A stretch of 64,000 nucleotides of DNA from Pseudomonadota bacterium (GTDB lineage: Bacteria > Pseudomonadota > Alphaproteobacteria > Rhizobiales > Xanthobacteraceae), in contig JAEYAW010000033.1 of the NCBI GenBank assembly GCA_023404675.1, forward strand, positions 76,567 through 140,566, read 5' to 3'. Positions 8,081 through 16,893 of the stretch are shown here, one piece after another; the first letter of the stretch is position 1; each line of letters starts with the position of its first letter. The notes below the pieces were generated by a model. That model saw only the letters and a list, made by a program, of their open reading frames with translations, did not search any database and was not told the DNA's origin. The position numbers were made by a program, and so were the translations under genes.

Positions 8081-9955
8081 TCACAGCACGATCACGTCGT
8101 CGGCCGGTGGCTCGGCGTAGAGCCGCTCCACCAGATCGGCGCGGCGATCGAGCCCGGCGCGCTGGTTGATGTAGCCCTTGTCGGTCAATTCATTGCCGTC
8201 GATGGAGGGCGGCTCGGCCATCAGCAGCGCACGGGCCACGCGCAGGCTGCTGGAGCCCTCGCTGGATGCATTGTGTGCTTCAAGGCCCGCGCGGACGGCC
8301 GCGATCACCGCCGGATGATGAATGATCGTCTCCGGGGTCGCCGCCGGCTCGTTGATGAGCTGTCGGCAGGCGTCGATGTTCGGCCAGATCAGGAGGCCGA
8401 CGTAAGGCCGGTCCTGCCCGGTGACGAGCGCGTCCTGAACCACCGGCGTCGCGGCGGCGATCGCCGAGACGCGCAGCGTGCCGACCTGCACGAAGGTGCC
8501 GGTGGTGAGCTTGAAGTCCTCCACCACGCGGCCGGCGAAGATCAGCCCGGCCGCTGGATCGTTGTCGTCCACGAAGGTCGCCGCATCGCCGATCTTGTAG
8601 AAGCCTTCCTCGTCGAAGGCGGCCTCGGTGAGGTCGGGCCGCCCGAAGTAGCCGGGCGTGACGTTCGAGCCGCGCACGCGGATTTCGTATTTCGGCCCGA
8701 ACGGCACGAGCTTGAGTTCGACGCCGGGAAACGGCAGGCCGATCAGGCCGACGCGCTCGGTGTCCCAATAGGTGCCGGTAGAGGTCGGCGCGGTCTCGGT
8801 CGAGCCCCAGCCGGTATAGAACACCAGCCGCTCGCCGGTGGTGCGCACCGCCAGCGCCTGCATCCGGTCGTAGAGATCGTCCGGCAGGCGTGCGCCGCCA
8901 TAGGCGAGGAAGCCGAGATTCTTGAAGAACGTCCGCGCCAGTGCGTCGTCGTGCTCCATCGCTGTGGCGAGCGCGGCATAGCCCGCCGGCACGTTGGCGT
9001 AATAGGTCGGCGAGATGTCGCGCAGATTGCGGATGGTCTCGTCGAATAGCCCGGGAACCGGCTTGCCCTCATCGATATAGAGCGTGCCGCCCTCGATCAG
9101 CACCGGATTGAACAGCGCGTTGCCGCCCATGGTGTGATTCCACGGCATCCAGTCGAGATAGGTGGCGGGCGGATCGTTCGGCTGGCGCGGGCGCACCTGC
9201 CGCATCATGGCGGCGTTGGCGCACATCATGCGCTGGGTGTTGATCACGGCCTTCGGCATGCCGGTGGAGCCGGAGGTGAACAGGAGCTTGCCCACCGTGT
9301 CCGGCGTGATCTGCCCGATGGAGGCTGCGACGGCTTCGGTCACGGGCGTTGCGGCAAGGTCGCTATAGGCGATGCTCGTCACCGACTGCGGCGGCCGCGC
9401 GACGTGAATGACAGTGATGCCATCGAGATCGAGCGCGCTCAGCGCTTTTTCGAAGGCCGGGCCGTCCTGCACCATCACGACCGCGGGCTTGATCAGGTCG
9501 AACAGGAATTTCAGCTTCGCGTGGTCGTGGCTGAGCAGCGAATAGGCCGGCGACACCGGCGCGGCGGGCAGGCGGGCCTGCATCGCGGCCATGGTCATCA
9601 GCGCGTGTTCGATGGAGTTGCCGCTGAGGATCGCGACGGGACGCTGATCCTTGACGCCGAGATCGAGCAGCCCCTGCGTCAGGCCGTCCACCGCGCGCTT
9701 GGCTTCCGCGAACGAGATGCGCCGCCAGGCGCGGTCCGGTCCGCCGCGCTGCGCCAGCCAGGTGTCGTTGGGCTTTTCTTTCGCCCACCGTGTCAGATGC
9801 TCGGGCAGATGGGTGCTGACGCCCTGCAGCGGGATCCGTGATTTCATCACGATCACGCCATCGGGACGGCGCTCTACCGCGATGTCGCGCTCGCCCCAAT
9901 GCACTTTGCGGAAAGGCGCCTTGTCGGGAAGCTTGGCTGCTGTCGCGACGTTCAT
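8081..9955 (-). CDS. Feruloyl-CoA synthase-like acyl-CoA ligase
   Basis: 624-residue adenylate-forming ligase of the feruloyl-CoA synthase type. The AMP-binding P-loop LLFTSGSTGMPKAVINTQRMM lies near residues 208-228, followed by YLDWMPWNHTMGGNALF, GGARLPDDLY, YTGWGSTETAP and FYKIGDAATFVDDNDPAAGLIFAGRVVEDFKL. The extended C-terminal region is longer than in typical 4-coumarate ligases and matches Fcs length. The reaction is ATP-dependent thioesterification of a phenylpropanoid-type acid with CoA. I chose the ATG at 9955 (MNVATAAKLPDK); further upstream residues are arginine-rich out-of-frame-like sequence and overlap the preceding gene. Its operon partners supply dehydrogenation, hydration and hydroxyacyl oxidation. 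The actual substrate is inferred from the family only. Confidence 0.87.
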   Translation of the reverse strand: MNVATAAKLPDKAPFRKVHWGERDIAVERRPDGVIVMKSRIPLQGVSTHLPEHLTRWAKEKPNDTWLAQRGGPDRAWRRISFAEAKRAVDGLTQGLLDLGVKDQRPVAILSGNSIEHALMTMAAMQARLPAAPVSPAYSLLSHDHAKLKFLFDLIKPAVVMVQDGPAFEKALSALDLDGITVIHVARPPQSVTSIAYSDLAATPVTEAVAASIGQITPDTVGKLLFTSGSTGMPKAVINTQRMMCANAAMMRQVRPRQPNDPPATYLDWMPWNHTMGGNALFNPVLIEGGTLYIDEGKPVPGLFDETIRNLRDISPTYYANVPAGYAALATAMEHDDALARTFFKNLGFLAYGGARLPDDLYDRMQALAVRTTGERLVFYTGWGSTETAPTSTGTYWDTERVGLIGLPFPGVELKLVPFGPKYEIRVRGSNVTPGYFGRPDLTEAAFDEEGFYKIGDAATFVDDNDPAAGLIFAGRVVEDFKLTTGTFVQVGTLRVSAIAAATPVVQDALVTGQDRPYVGLLIWPNIDACRQLINEPAATPETIIHHPAVIAAVRAGLEAHNASSEGSSSLRVARALLMAEPPSIDGNELTDKGYINQRAGLDRRADLVERLYAEPPADDVIVL

Positions 9956-9996
9956 CTGATTCCTCCGGAATTTTTTATGTTGGTTCCGAGCCGGCC

Positions 9997-10806
9997 TCAG
10001 GCCGTGCGATAGATCGGCTTTCGTTTCTCCAGAAATGCCGCGATGCCCTCGGCGAAATCCTCCGAGCGGCTGCACAGCACCTGATTGCGATCCTCCATGG
10101 CGATGGCGGCCTCGATGGAGCCCGCGTCCACGCTCATGTTGAGGCATTCCTTTGACAGCCGCAGGCCGACCGGCGAGGCCGTCAGCATGGCGTCGATGTA
10201 AGGCTGCGCGGCGGCTTCCATCTGATCCGGCGCGACCACCTCGGAGACGAGGCCGACGGCGAGCGCCCGTTCGGCATGGATGAAGCGGCCGGTGAGAATC
10301 AGTTCGGACGCGACCGAGACGCCGACGAGGCGCGGCAGGAAATAGCTGGTGCCGATGTCGCAGCCGCCGAGTCCGAGCTTGATGAAGGCGCAGTTCATCC
10401 GCGCATTGGTCGCGGCGATGCGGATGTCGGAGGCGAGCGCCAGCGCGAAACCGCCGCCCGCCGCCGCGCCCTGGATCAGCGTGATGATCGGCTGCGGGCA
10501 GCGCCGCATCTTCAGCACGATATCCGCGATGCTGCGCTGCTGGTCCAGCGATTCGGTGACGCCGGGCGGCTCTTTCTGGCCGCCACGCCGCTCAAGCGCA
10601 TGTTTGAGGTCAAGCCCGGCGCAGAATGACTGGCCCGCGCCCTTGAGCAGCACCACGCGGGTGCGGCGGTCGCGTTGCAGGCGGTCGAAATAGGCGTTCA
10701 GTGCCTCGATCAGGGATGGGTCGAGCGCGTTCAGGCTTTCCGGGCGGTTCAGCGTGACCCGGTCAAGGCCGTCTTGGTGCTCGATCAGCAGCGGCTCGGC
10801 CACCAT
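9997..10806 (-). CDS. Enoyl-CoA hydratase family protein
   Basis: Crotonase-fold protein of 269 residues starting MVAEPLLIEHQDGL. It has GAGQSFCAGLDLKHAL and the oxyanion-hole glycine loop IQGAAAGGGFALALASDIRIA, followed by NCAFIKLGLGGCDIGTSYFLPRLVG with a catalytic-type acidic position. The ATG at 10806 is preceded by AGGAG at ideal spacing; an in-frame upstream codon at 10857 lacks this. It is the hydratase step between the acyl-CoA dehydrogenases and the SDR dehydrogenase of the operon. In phenylpropanoid pathways a crotonase can instead act as hydratase-lyase releasing an aldehyde. I consider simple hydration more likely because dehydrogenase and thiolase genes are adjacent. Confidence 0.87.
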   Translation of the reverse strand: MVAEPLLIEHQDGLDRVTLNRPESLNALDPSLIEALNAYFDRLQRDRRTRVVLLKGAGQSFCAGLDLKHALERRGGQKEPPGVTESLDQQRSIADIVLKMRRCPQPIITLIQGAAAGGGFALALASDIRIAATNARMNCAFIKLGLGGCDIGTSYFLPRLVGVSVASELILTGRFIHAERALAVGLVSEVVAPDQMEAAAQPYIDAMLTASPVGLRLSKECLNMSVDAGSIEAAIAMEDRNQVLCSRSEDFAEGIAAFLEKRKPIYRTA

Positions 10807-10944
10807 TGAACTCCTGCACTTGATTCGTTTCCTTGCCGCCATATGCAGCGGGGGCATCCGCTGCGGCGGCTCATCTTTTGTTGTTTTGTGCGAGGCGCGA
10901 ACCGCGCCCCGCTTTCTTGTAGTCCGGCGTCGCGGGCTGCGCGG

Positions 10945-11703
10945 TTAGCGCGGCGCCATGCGGATCGCGCCGTCGAGGCGGATGGTCTCGCCGTTCAGCA
11001 TCGGGTTTTCGACGATCTGCACGGCCAGCGAGCCGTATTCGCTCGGATCGCCGAGGCGGGCCGGATGCGGGACCTGCGCGCCGAGGCTGGCGCGGGCTTC
11101 CTCGTTGAGCCCCATCAGCAGCGGGGTGAGGAACAGGCCGGGCGCGATGGTCATGACGCGGATCTTCAGGGAGGCGAGGTCGCGCGCGACCGGCAGGGTC
11201 ATGCCGACGATGCCGCCCTTGGACGCCGAATAGGCAGCCTGGCCGATCTGGCCATCGAACGCCGCGACGCTGGCGGTGTTGATGCAGACGCCACGCTCCT
11301 CGCCGATCGGGGCCGCCGTCTGCATGCGCTCGGCCACGAGGCGGATGCAGTTGAAGCTGCCGATCAGGTTGACCTTGATGATCTTGCTGAAGTGATCGAG
11401 CGGATAGGCGCCGTTCTTGCTGACGGTCTTCACCGCGCCGCCGATGCCGGCGCAGTTCACCAGCACGCGGACGATGCCGTGGGCGGCCTCGGCCTTGGCA
11501 ATCGCCTCCTTGACCGGCGATTCCTCCGATACGTCCCCGATGCAGGCGACGCCGCCGATCTCGGCGGCGACCTTTTCGGCGTTATCCTTGTTCATGTCGA
11601 GCACGGCCACCTTGGCGCCCTTGGCCGCCATGGCGCGCGCGGTCGCTGCGCCGAGTCCCGAGCCGCCGCCGGTAATGAGAACAGACACGTCCTTCAACTG
11701 CAT
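10945..11703 (-). CDS. Short-chain 3-hydroxyacyl-CoA dehydrogenase (HSD10-like)
   Basis: 252-residue SDR enzyme. The cofactor motif is ITGGGSGLGAAT at the N terminus, followed by VLDMNKDNAEKV (Asp after beta-2, indicating NAD+), NCAGIGGAVKT and the catalytic Tyr-Lys in AAYSASKGG with upstream NTASVAAFDGQ. The C-terminal pattern TIAPGLFLTPLLMGL and PHPARLGDPSEYGSLAVQIVENPMLNGETIRLDGAIRM matches type II (HSD17B10-like) 3-hydroxyacyl-CoA dehydrogenases. It would oxidise the 3-hydroxyacyl-CoA made by the neighbouring hydratase. It lies just downstream of the TetR gene on the same strand with a gap of about 45 bases. Assignment is firm at family level. Confidence 0.88.
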   Translation of the reverse strand: MQLKDVSVLITGGGSGLGAATARAMAAKGAKVAVLDMNKDNAEKVAAEIGGVACIGDVSEESPVKEAIAKAEAAHGIVRVLVNCAGIGGAVKTVSKNGAYPLDHFSKIIKVNLIGSFNCIRLVAERMQTAAPIGEERGVCINTASVAAFDGQIGQAAYSASKGGIVGMTLPVARDLASLKIRVMTIAPGLFLTPLLMGLNEEARASLGAQVPHPARLGDPSEYGSLAVQIVENPMLNGETIRLDGAIRMAPR

Positions 11704-11749
11704 AGATCAAGCCCTTCCTTACTGGGTTATGCCTCGAACGTTGGATCGT

Positions 11750-12442
11750 TCAGAGATTGGGGTTTCCTCGGTCGCTCTTCTTGTCGCGCTCAGCGGGCGG
11801 AATGACAAGGCCGCCGCAGATCAGATCGGTCATGTAGGCGATATAATCGCGGCAGACATCGTCCGTTACCGGGCCGACGCCGACCGCGCGCGACATCGCA
11901 TGCCGGCCGAAGAACAGATGATCGCAGGAGCCGATCAGGCTGGTGTAGAACAGCACCGGGTCGACCTTGCGAAACTCGCCAGCCGCCGCGCCTTCTTCGA
12001 GCAGCCTGCGCTGGAAACTGAACAGCGGCCGCACGAACAGTTCGGCGACCTCGTTGGCGGCCTCGGCGCTGCGCTCGTGCAGCAGCACGTGAAGCAGCCG
12101 GTTGAGATACGGAAAGCGGTAATACGCCTTGATGATGCCGGCGATGTGAAGCTTCAGCTTCGCGCCGGGCGAGATCGGCTGTTTCAGCAGATATTCGAGA
12201 TTTGTGATCTCGGAGCGCGCGTTGCGCGCCATCAGCGCCAGCAGCAGGCCGTCCTTGTTGCCGAAATGGTATTTCACCAGCGCCGAATTCACGCCGGACT
12301 TCTGCGCGATCTCGCTCAGCGAGATATCGATCGCGCTGCGCTCGATCATCAGCTCGCTGGCGGCCTGAAGCAGCTTTTCCGCCGTCGGATTCAGGGCGGC
12401 GGGGCTGGCCTCGGCATGATCTGTCTGCGGGTGAAGCCCCAT
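11750..12442 (-). CDS. TetR family transcriptional regulator
   Basis: DNA-binding regulator of about 230 residues. The N-terminal helix-turn-helix is TAEKLLQAASELMIE...ISLSEIAQKSGVNSALVKYHFGNKDGLLLAL, and the C-terminal all-helical ligand domain carries VRPLFSFQRRLL and VLFYTSLIGSCDHLFFGR. The start is uncertain: ATG at 12442 gives the usual short leader before the HTH, while an in-frame GTG at 12493 would add 17 residues; neither has a good Shine-Dalgarno. It heads the catabolic operon and is divergent from the thiolase gene. It most likely represses both directions from the shared intergenic region and responds to an acyl-CoA intermediate, as related regulators do; this is inference. Confidence 0.88.
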   Translation of the reverse strand: MGLHPQTDHAEASPAALNPTAEKLLQAASELMIERSAIDISLSEIAQKSGVNSALVKYHFGNKDGLLLALMARNARSEITNLEYLLKQPISPGAKLKLHIAGIIKAYYRFPYLNRLLHVLLHERSAEAANEVAELFVRPLFSFQRRLLEEGAAAGEFRKVDPVLFYTSLIGSCDHLFFGRHAMSRAVGVGPVTDDVCRDYIAYMTDLICGGLVIPPAERDKKSDRGNPNL

Positions 12443-12493
12443 GAAAGCTGGTCTCGGAAACAACGGGTCTTTAGGATCGTGATGAACGGACAC

Positions 12494-12657
12494 GGCAAGC
12501 GTGTGTGCCGGGCGGAAGCCGCCCGCGTCGACTGATACCTAAGCCCAACAGGGGGTCTATCTCAAGCGTTAATTGAATGATTGACTAAATGGCGACAAAG
12601 TCCTCTATAGTTTCCTCAACAGGGCTCGACAACGGCCGAATTCGAGGGAGAGGAACC
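12494..12657. promoter_or_regulatory. Divergent TetR/thiolase control region with candidate operator
   Basis: Intergenic region between the TetR and thiolase genes. It holds an AT-rich partly palindromic stretch at about 12569-12589, with ends TTA...TAA around ATTGAATGATTGA, in otherwise GC-rich DNA. GAGGGAGAGG before 12658 is the thiolase ribosome-binding site. The stretch is a candidate TetR operator, supported by position and symmetry only. Confidence 0.4.
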
Positions 12658-13830
12658 ATGGCGGAAGCCTATATCGTTGCTGCAGCGCGAACAGCCGGTG
12701 GTCGCAAAGGCGGTCGTCTGTCGGGCTGGCACCCCGCCGATCTCGCGGGAACGGTGCTCAATGCGCTGATCGAGCGGTCCGGAGCGGACCCGGCGCAGGT
12801 GGAGGACGTGATCCTCGGCTGCGTATCCCAGGTCGGCGAGCAGGCCACCAATATCGCGCGCAATGCCGTTCTTGCCTCGAAACTGCCCGAGAGTGTGCCG
12901 GGCACGTCGGTGGATCGCCAGTGTGGATCGTCGCAGCAATCGCTGCATTTTGCCGCGCAGGCGGTGATGTCCGGAGCGATGGACGTGGTGATCGCGGCCG
13001 GTGTCGAATCCATGACCCGCGTGCCGATGGGCCTCTCCGCGACGCTGCCCGCCAAGAACGGCTTCGGCCACTACAAGAGCGCCCATATGGAGGAGCGCTA
13101 CCCCAACATCCAGTTCAGCCAGTTCACCGGCGCGGAAACCATGGCGAAGAAGTACGGCTTCGATAAGGATGCGCTCGACCGTTACGCCTATGAGAGCCAT
13201 CAGCGCGCCATCGCTGCGACGCAGGCCGGCAAGTTCAAGGACGAGATCGTTCCGGTCGAGATCACGCGCGCCGACGGCAGCACCGACGTTCACACCGTTG
13301 ACGAGGGCATTCGTTTCGATGTGAGCCTCGACGGCATCCGCGGCGTCAAGCTGATCGCCGAGGACGGCCGGCTCACCGCCGCCACCTCCAGCCAGATCTG
13401 CGACGGTGCGTCCGGCGTGATGGTGGTGAACGAGAAGGGGCTGAAGTCGCTTGGCGTCGCGCCGCTCGCGCGCATCCATCACATGAGCGTACTCGGCCAC
13501 GATCCGGTGATCATGCTGGAGGCTCCGCTCCCCGCCACGCATCGCGCGCTGAAGAAGGCCGGCATGTCGATCGACGACATCGATCTGTACGAGGTCAACG
13601 AGGCGTTCGCATCGATCCCGACCGCGTGGCTGAAGGATACCGGCGCCGATCCCGCCAAACTCAACGTCAATGGCGGTGCGATCGCACTCGGCCATCCGCT
13701 CGGCGCGTCCGGCACCAAGCTGATGACCACGCTCATCCATGCCCTGAAGCAGAACAACAAACGCTATGGTTTGCAGACCATGTGCGAGGGCGGCGGCATG
13801 GCGAACGTGACCATCGTCGAGCGTCTTTAA
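12658..13830 (+). CDS. Acetyl-CoA acetyltransferase (thiolase)
   Basis: 390-residue thiolase. The nucleophilic Cys is in SVDRQCGSSQQSLHFAAQ (near residue 88), the His motif is NVNGGAIALGHPLGASG and the second catalytic Cys is in TMCEGGGMANVTIVERL at the C terminus. It cleaves a 3-ketoacyl-CoA with CoA to release acetyl-CoA or propionyl-CoA, the last step of the pathway encoded by the divergent operon. The ATG at 12658 is preceded by GAGGGAGAGG. It is transcribed opposite to the TetR-led operon from a shared control region, so joint regulation is likely. Substrate chain is not readable. Downstream is a palindromic repeat that may also terminate transcription. Confidence 0.92.
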   Translation: MAEAYIVAAARTAGGRKGGRLSGWHPADLAGTVLNALIERSGADPAQVEDVILGCVSQVGEQATNIARNAVLASKLPESVPGTSVDRQCGSSQQSLHFAAQAVMSGAMDVVIAAGVESMTRVPMGLSATLPAKNGFGHYKSAHMEERYPNIQFSQFTGAETMAKKYGFDKDALDRYAYESHQRAIAATQAGKFKDEIVPVEITRADGSTDVHTVDEGIRFDVSLDGIRGVKLIAEDGRLTAATSSQICDGASGVMVVNEKGLKSLGVAPLARIHHMSVLGHDPVIMLEAPLPATHRALKKAGMSIDDIDLYEVNEAFASIPTAWLKDTGADPAKLNVNGGAIALGHPLGASGTKLMTTLIHALKQNNKRYGLQTMCEGGGMANVTIVERL

Positions 13831-13912
13831 TCGGAACGGCGGGCGCGGGATGGTTGTGAGCCTGCGCGTTCGCTCAAACAACAACAGCGACGTCAAGTCG
13901 CGCTCTGCCTTG

Positions 13913-13953
13913 GCATGATCCCGAAAAGGGGCGACCTGTTTTCGGGATCATGC
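13913..13953. repeat. Palindromic repeat GCATGATCCCGAAAA (copy 1)
   Basis: A 41-base near-perfect inverted repeat has arms GCATGATCCCGAAAA and TTTTCGGGATCATGC. Two longer relatives occur at 51285-51385. This is the dispersed palindrome of Bradyrhizobium-group genomes. It is followed by CTTTT, so it could act as a transcription terminator after the thiolase gene. Confidence 0.75.
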
Positions 13954-14047
13954 TTTTCAGTCGAAACACTTCGGTGAAGCAAAAAGGGTCCGGGGGCTCG
14001 GTCGAGCTCAATCGGACCTGCGAGGATACGCCTTCAAGGATTCATTC

Positions 14048-15586
14048 GTGAGCACTCATCCGTCGATTCACGCCCGCACCCATCCCGACAAGATCGCCTA
14101 TCAGATGGCCGGCTCCGGCAAGGCCATCACCTATCGCGAACTGGACGAACGCTCCAACCAGGGCGCGCAACTGTTTCGCTCGCTCGGCCTCAGAGCGGGC
14201 GATCATATCGCGCTGCTGATGGAAAACCGGCTCGAATTCATGGAAATCTGCTGGGCGGCCCAGCGCGCCGGCCTCTATTATACCGCCATCAGCCGCTACC
14301 TGCAGGTGGACGAGATCGCCTATATCGTCGAAGACTGCGGAGCGAAGGTCGTCATCACCTCGCCGAAATGCGCACCGCAGGTCGCGCCGCTGCTCACCGA
14401 CAAGCCGGGCGCGCCGGCGTTCTTTATGGTCGAGCAGCCGGAGCCGGGATTCCGCGACTGGGACGGGGAGTGCGCCAGGCAGCCGGCGACCCCCATTGCC
14501 GACGAATGCGCCGGCAACGACATGCTGTATTCGTCCGGCACGACCGGACGGCCGAAGGGAATCAAGAAGCCGTTCGAGAACGTGCCGGTCACAACGCCGT
14601 CGCCGCTGCTCAAGATGCTCTGCGCGGACATGTGCGGCATGAATGCGGACAGTGTCTATCTGTCACCCGCGCCGCTCTATCACGCGGCTCCGCTGCGCTT
14701 CAACATGATGGCGATTGCGCTGGGCGGCACCTCCGTCATCATGGAGTCGTTCGACGCGGAGGAATTCCTGCGTCTCGTCGAGAAGCACAAGGTCACCCAG
14801 TCGCAGCTGGTGCCGACCATGTTCGTGCGTATGCTGAAGCTGCCGGAGCGCGTCCGCAAGCAATACGACGTATCCTCGCTCAAGGGCGCGGTGCATGCGG
14901 CCGCGCCTTGTCCAGTGGACGTGAAGGCGCAGATGATCGACTGGTGGGGACCGATCCTGATCGAGTATTACGCAGGCTCGGAAGCGAACGGCGTCACCGT
15001 CTCCAACTCGCAGCAATGGCTCACCCACAAGGGCACTGTCGGCAAGTCGGTGGTCGGAACGATCAAGATCCTCGACGAGGAAGGCAACGAACTGCCGACC
15101 GGCGAGATCGGCGCGGTCTATTTCGCCGACGGTCCGACCTTCGCCTACCACAACGATCCGGAGAAGACGAAGAAGGCCTTTAACGACAAGGGGTGGTCGA
15201 CGCTCGGCGATGTCGGATATCTGGACAGCGAAGGCTTTCTGTATCTCACAGATCGCAAGGCCTATATGATCATCTCGGGTGGCGTGAATATTTATCCGCA
15301 GGAAACCGAAGATGTGCTCATCACCCATCCGGCCGTCGCCGACGTTGCTGTGTTCGGCGTGCCGAACCCCGACATGGGCGAGGAGGTGAAGGCCGTGGTG
15401 CAGCCGCACAGCATGGCGGCGGCCGACGAGAAGCTGGTCGCCGATCTGATGGCGTTCTGCCGCGCCAAGCTGTCGCCGATCAAATGCCCGCGATCGATCG
15501 ATTTCGAAGCCGAATTGCCGCGCACGCCCACGGGCAAGCTCGTGAAGCGGCATCTGCGCGATCGTTACTGGCCGGCGCGCGCCTGA
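14048..15586 (+). CDS. Acyl-CoA synthetase (AMP-forming)
   Basis: 512-residue adenylate-forming enzyme. The P-loop is DMLYSSGTTGRPKGIKKPF (about residues 158-176), followed by SPAPLYHAAPLRF, the adenine motif EYYAGSEANGVT, WSTLGDVGYLDSEGFLYLTDRKAYMIISGGVNIYPQE and the C-terminal catalytic Lys in LPRTPTGKLVKRHLRDRYW. It activates a carboxylic acid to its CoA thioester. The start is GTG at 14048. It follows the thiolase on the same strand after about 215 bases and is closed by a strong terminator, so it may be co-expressed with the thiolase. Relatives act on medium, long or side-chain acids; specificity is unknown. Confidence 0.9.
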   Translation: MSTHPSIHARTHPDKIAYQMAGSGKAITYRELDERSNQGAQLFRSLGLRAGDHIALLMENRLEFMEICWAAQRAGLYYTAISRYLQVDEIAYIVEDCGAKVVITSPKCAPQVAPLLTDKPGAPAFFMVEQPEPGFRDWDGECARQPATPIADECAGNDMLYSSGTTGRPKGIKKPFENVPVTTPSPLLKMLCADMCGMNADSVYLSPAPLYHAAPLRFNMMAIALGGTSVIMESFDAEEFLRLVEKHKVTQSQLVPTMFVRMLKLPERVRKQYDVSSLKGAVHAAAPCPVDVKAQMIDWWGPILIEYYAGSEANGVTVSNSQQWLTHKGTVGKSVVGTIKILDEEGNELPTGEIGAVYFADGPTFAYHNDPEKTKKAFNDKGWSTLGDVGYLDSEGFLYLTDRKAYMIISGGVNIYPQETEDVLITHPAVADVAVFGVPNPDMGEEVKAVVQPHSMAAADEKLVADLMAFCRAKLSPIKCPRSIDFEAELPRTPTGKLVKRHLRDRYWPARA

Positions 15587-15641
15587 GTTCGCGACGGTCG
15601 CAGAATAAAGAAGCTGTCCAAGCAGCCGCATCTTCCGACTC

Positions 15642-15668
15642 AAGGCCCCGCATTGCGGGGCCTTTTTG
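15642..15668 (+). terminator. Rho-independent terminator after acyl-CoA synthetase
   Basis: GGCCCCGCA-TTGCGGGGCC hairpin immediately followed by TTTTT, 56 bases after the synthetase stop codon. It separates the acyl-CoA cluster from the pqq operon. Confidence 0.85.
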
Positions 15669-15788
15669 CTGCGCCGCGTCGTCGCTGCCAGCTTGACAAG
15701 GCGCCGGCGGCCGCCAAACTCAATGTCGCCGCGGCGCGAACCATCCGCGCTTTCGGATGTTGTGAGAGGGAGCGAGGAGGAGGCGAGT

Positions 15789-15896
15789 ATGACAATGACC
15801 AAGACTGAAAAAAAGCCGACTTGGCGGACTCCAAGAATCGCTGAAGTGCCTGTTGGTCTCGAGATCAACATGTACGCCTGCGCCCGGCCCAAATAG
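15789..15896 (+). CDS. pqqA: PQQ precursor peptide PqqA
   Basis: 35-residue peptide that is the substrate for pyrroloquinoline quinone synthesis. The conserved Glu25 and Tyr29 are spaced E-I-N-M-Y within VGLEINMYACAR; these two residues are crosslinked by PqqE and become the PQQ skeleton. The ATG at 15789 follows a purine-rich GAGGAGGAGGCG Shine-Dalgarno sequence. An in-frame ATG two codons later is an alternative. It is the first gene of pqqABCDE, with pqqB starting 36 bases downstream. The upstream 120 bases hold the likely promoter but I see no clear consensus. Confidence 0.95.
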   Translation: MTMTKTEKKPTWRTPRIAEVPVGLEINMYACARPK

Positions 15897-15932
15897 CACG
15901 AACGTCAAGCCATCTGCCGCCGGGGGCGATGG

Positions 15933-16877
15933 ATGCTGCGCGTGATCGTTCTCGGTTCGGCGGCGGGTGGCGGCGTACCCCAGTGGAACTGTGGCTGCGC
16001 TGTGTGCGATGCCGCCCGCAGCGAGGAATATGTGGCGCGTGCACCCGCGCTGCATCGGTTGCAACTGAGCGCAACGCAGTGCTCGCTTGCGATCTCTGTT
16101 GACGACGTCAACTGGCTGCTGGTGAATGCATCGCCGGATTTGCGTCAGCAGATCGCGCAGACGCCGGCGCTCTGGCCAGAGACGCGTACGCGGCACACGC
16201 CGATCAGCGCCGTTGTTCTCACCAATGGCGAGATCGATGCAATTGCCGGCCTCCTTTCGATGCGGGAGGGCGCGCCGTTCACGATCTATGCGCATGAACA
16301 GGTGCTCGGAATTCTCGCCGGCAACAGCATTTTCGGCGTGTTGCCAGAAGCGCGGGTGCCGCGCATCCCGATGGTACCCGGCGTGCCGTTTGCGCCGGTG
16401 GGCGCCGATGGCGCTACGTTCGGGTTAACAGTGACGGCGTTTACTGTTCCGGGAAAACCGGCGCTTTATCTGGAGACCGCAGGCGCGGGCAGCGAGGGCG
16501 ACACGCTCGGCCTCGATATTCGAAGCGACAACGGCAACGGGCGCGTTCTCGTGGTGACGGCCTGTGCCGCCATGACGCCGGAATTGCAGGCGATATTGCA
16601 AGGTGCACCGCTGGTGTTCTTCGATGGAACGGTCTGGCGCGATGACGAACTGATCGCAGCCGGTCTTGCCGACAAGACGGCGCAGCGCATGGGGCATATG
16701 GCGATGTCGGGACCGGGCGGCGTGATGGCGGCCCTTGAGGAGAGCGGCATCCGGCGCAAGGTTTTCCTGCACGTCAACAATTCCAACCCTGCGCTGCTGC
16801 CCGATACGGTCGAGCATGCCGAGCTGAAACGACGCGGCTGGCTGCTGGCGCGCGATGGCATGGAGTTCCGGCTATGA
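15933..16877 (+). CDS. pqqB: PQQ biosynthesis protein PqqB
   Basis: 314-residue metallo-beta-lactamase-fold protein. The N terminus MLRVIVLGSAAGGGVPQWNCGCAVC matches PqqB, including the CxCxxC zinc-type cysteines. Further signatures are LLVNASPDLRQQI, VVLTNGEIDAIAGLLSMREG (the modified HxHxDH region, with Asn-Gly-Glu as usual in PqqB), FFDGTVWRDDE and MGHMAMSGPGGVMAAL. PqqB hydroxylates the crosslinked Glu-Tyr intermediate. It ends 16 bases before the chosen pqqC start; the tight packing implies one transcript. Confidence 0.96.
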   Translation: MLRVIVLGSAAGGGVPQWNCGCAVCDAARSEEYVARAPALHRLQLSATQCSLAISVDDVNWLLVNASPDLRQQIAQTPALWPETRTRHTPISAVVLTNGEIDAIAGLLSMREGAPFTIYAHEQVLGILAGNSIFGVLPEARVPRIPMVPGVPFAPVGADGATFGLTVTAFTVPGKPALYLETAGAGSEGDTLGLDIRSDNGNGRVLVVTACAAMTPELQAILQGAPLVFFDGTVWRDDELIAAGLADKTAQRMGHMAMSGPGGVMAALEESGIRRKVFLHVNNSNPALLPDTVEHAELKRRGWLLARDGMEFRL

Positions 16878-16893
16878 TGGCGAGGTGCAGGTC

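Noticed and set aside
9997..10857. Upstream start at 10857 for the enoyl-CoA hydratase
   Set aside because: The ATG at 10806 has AGGAG at optimal distance and matches family length.
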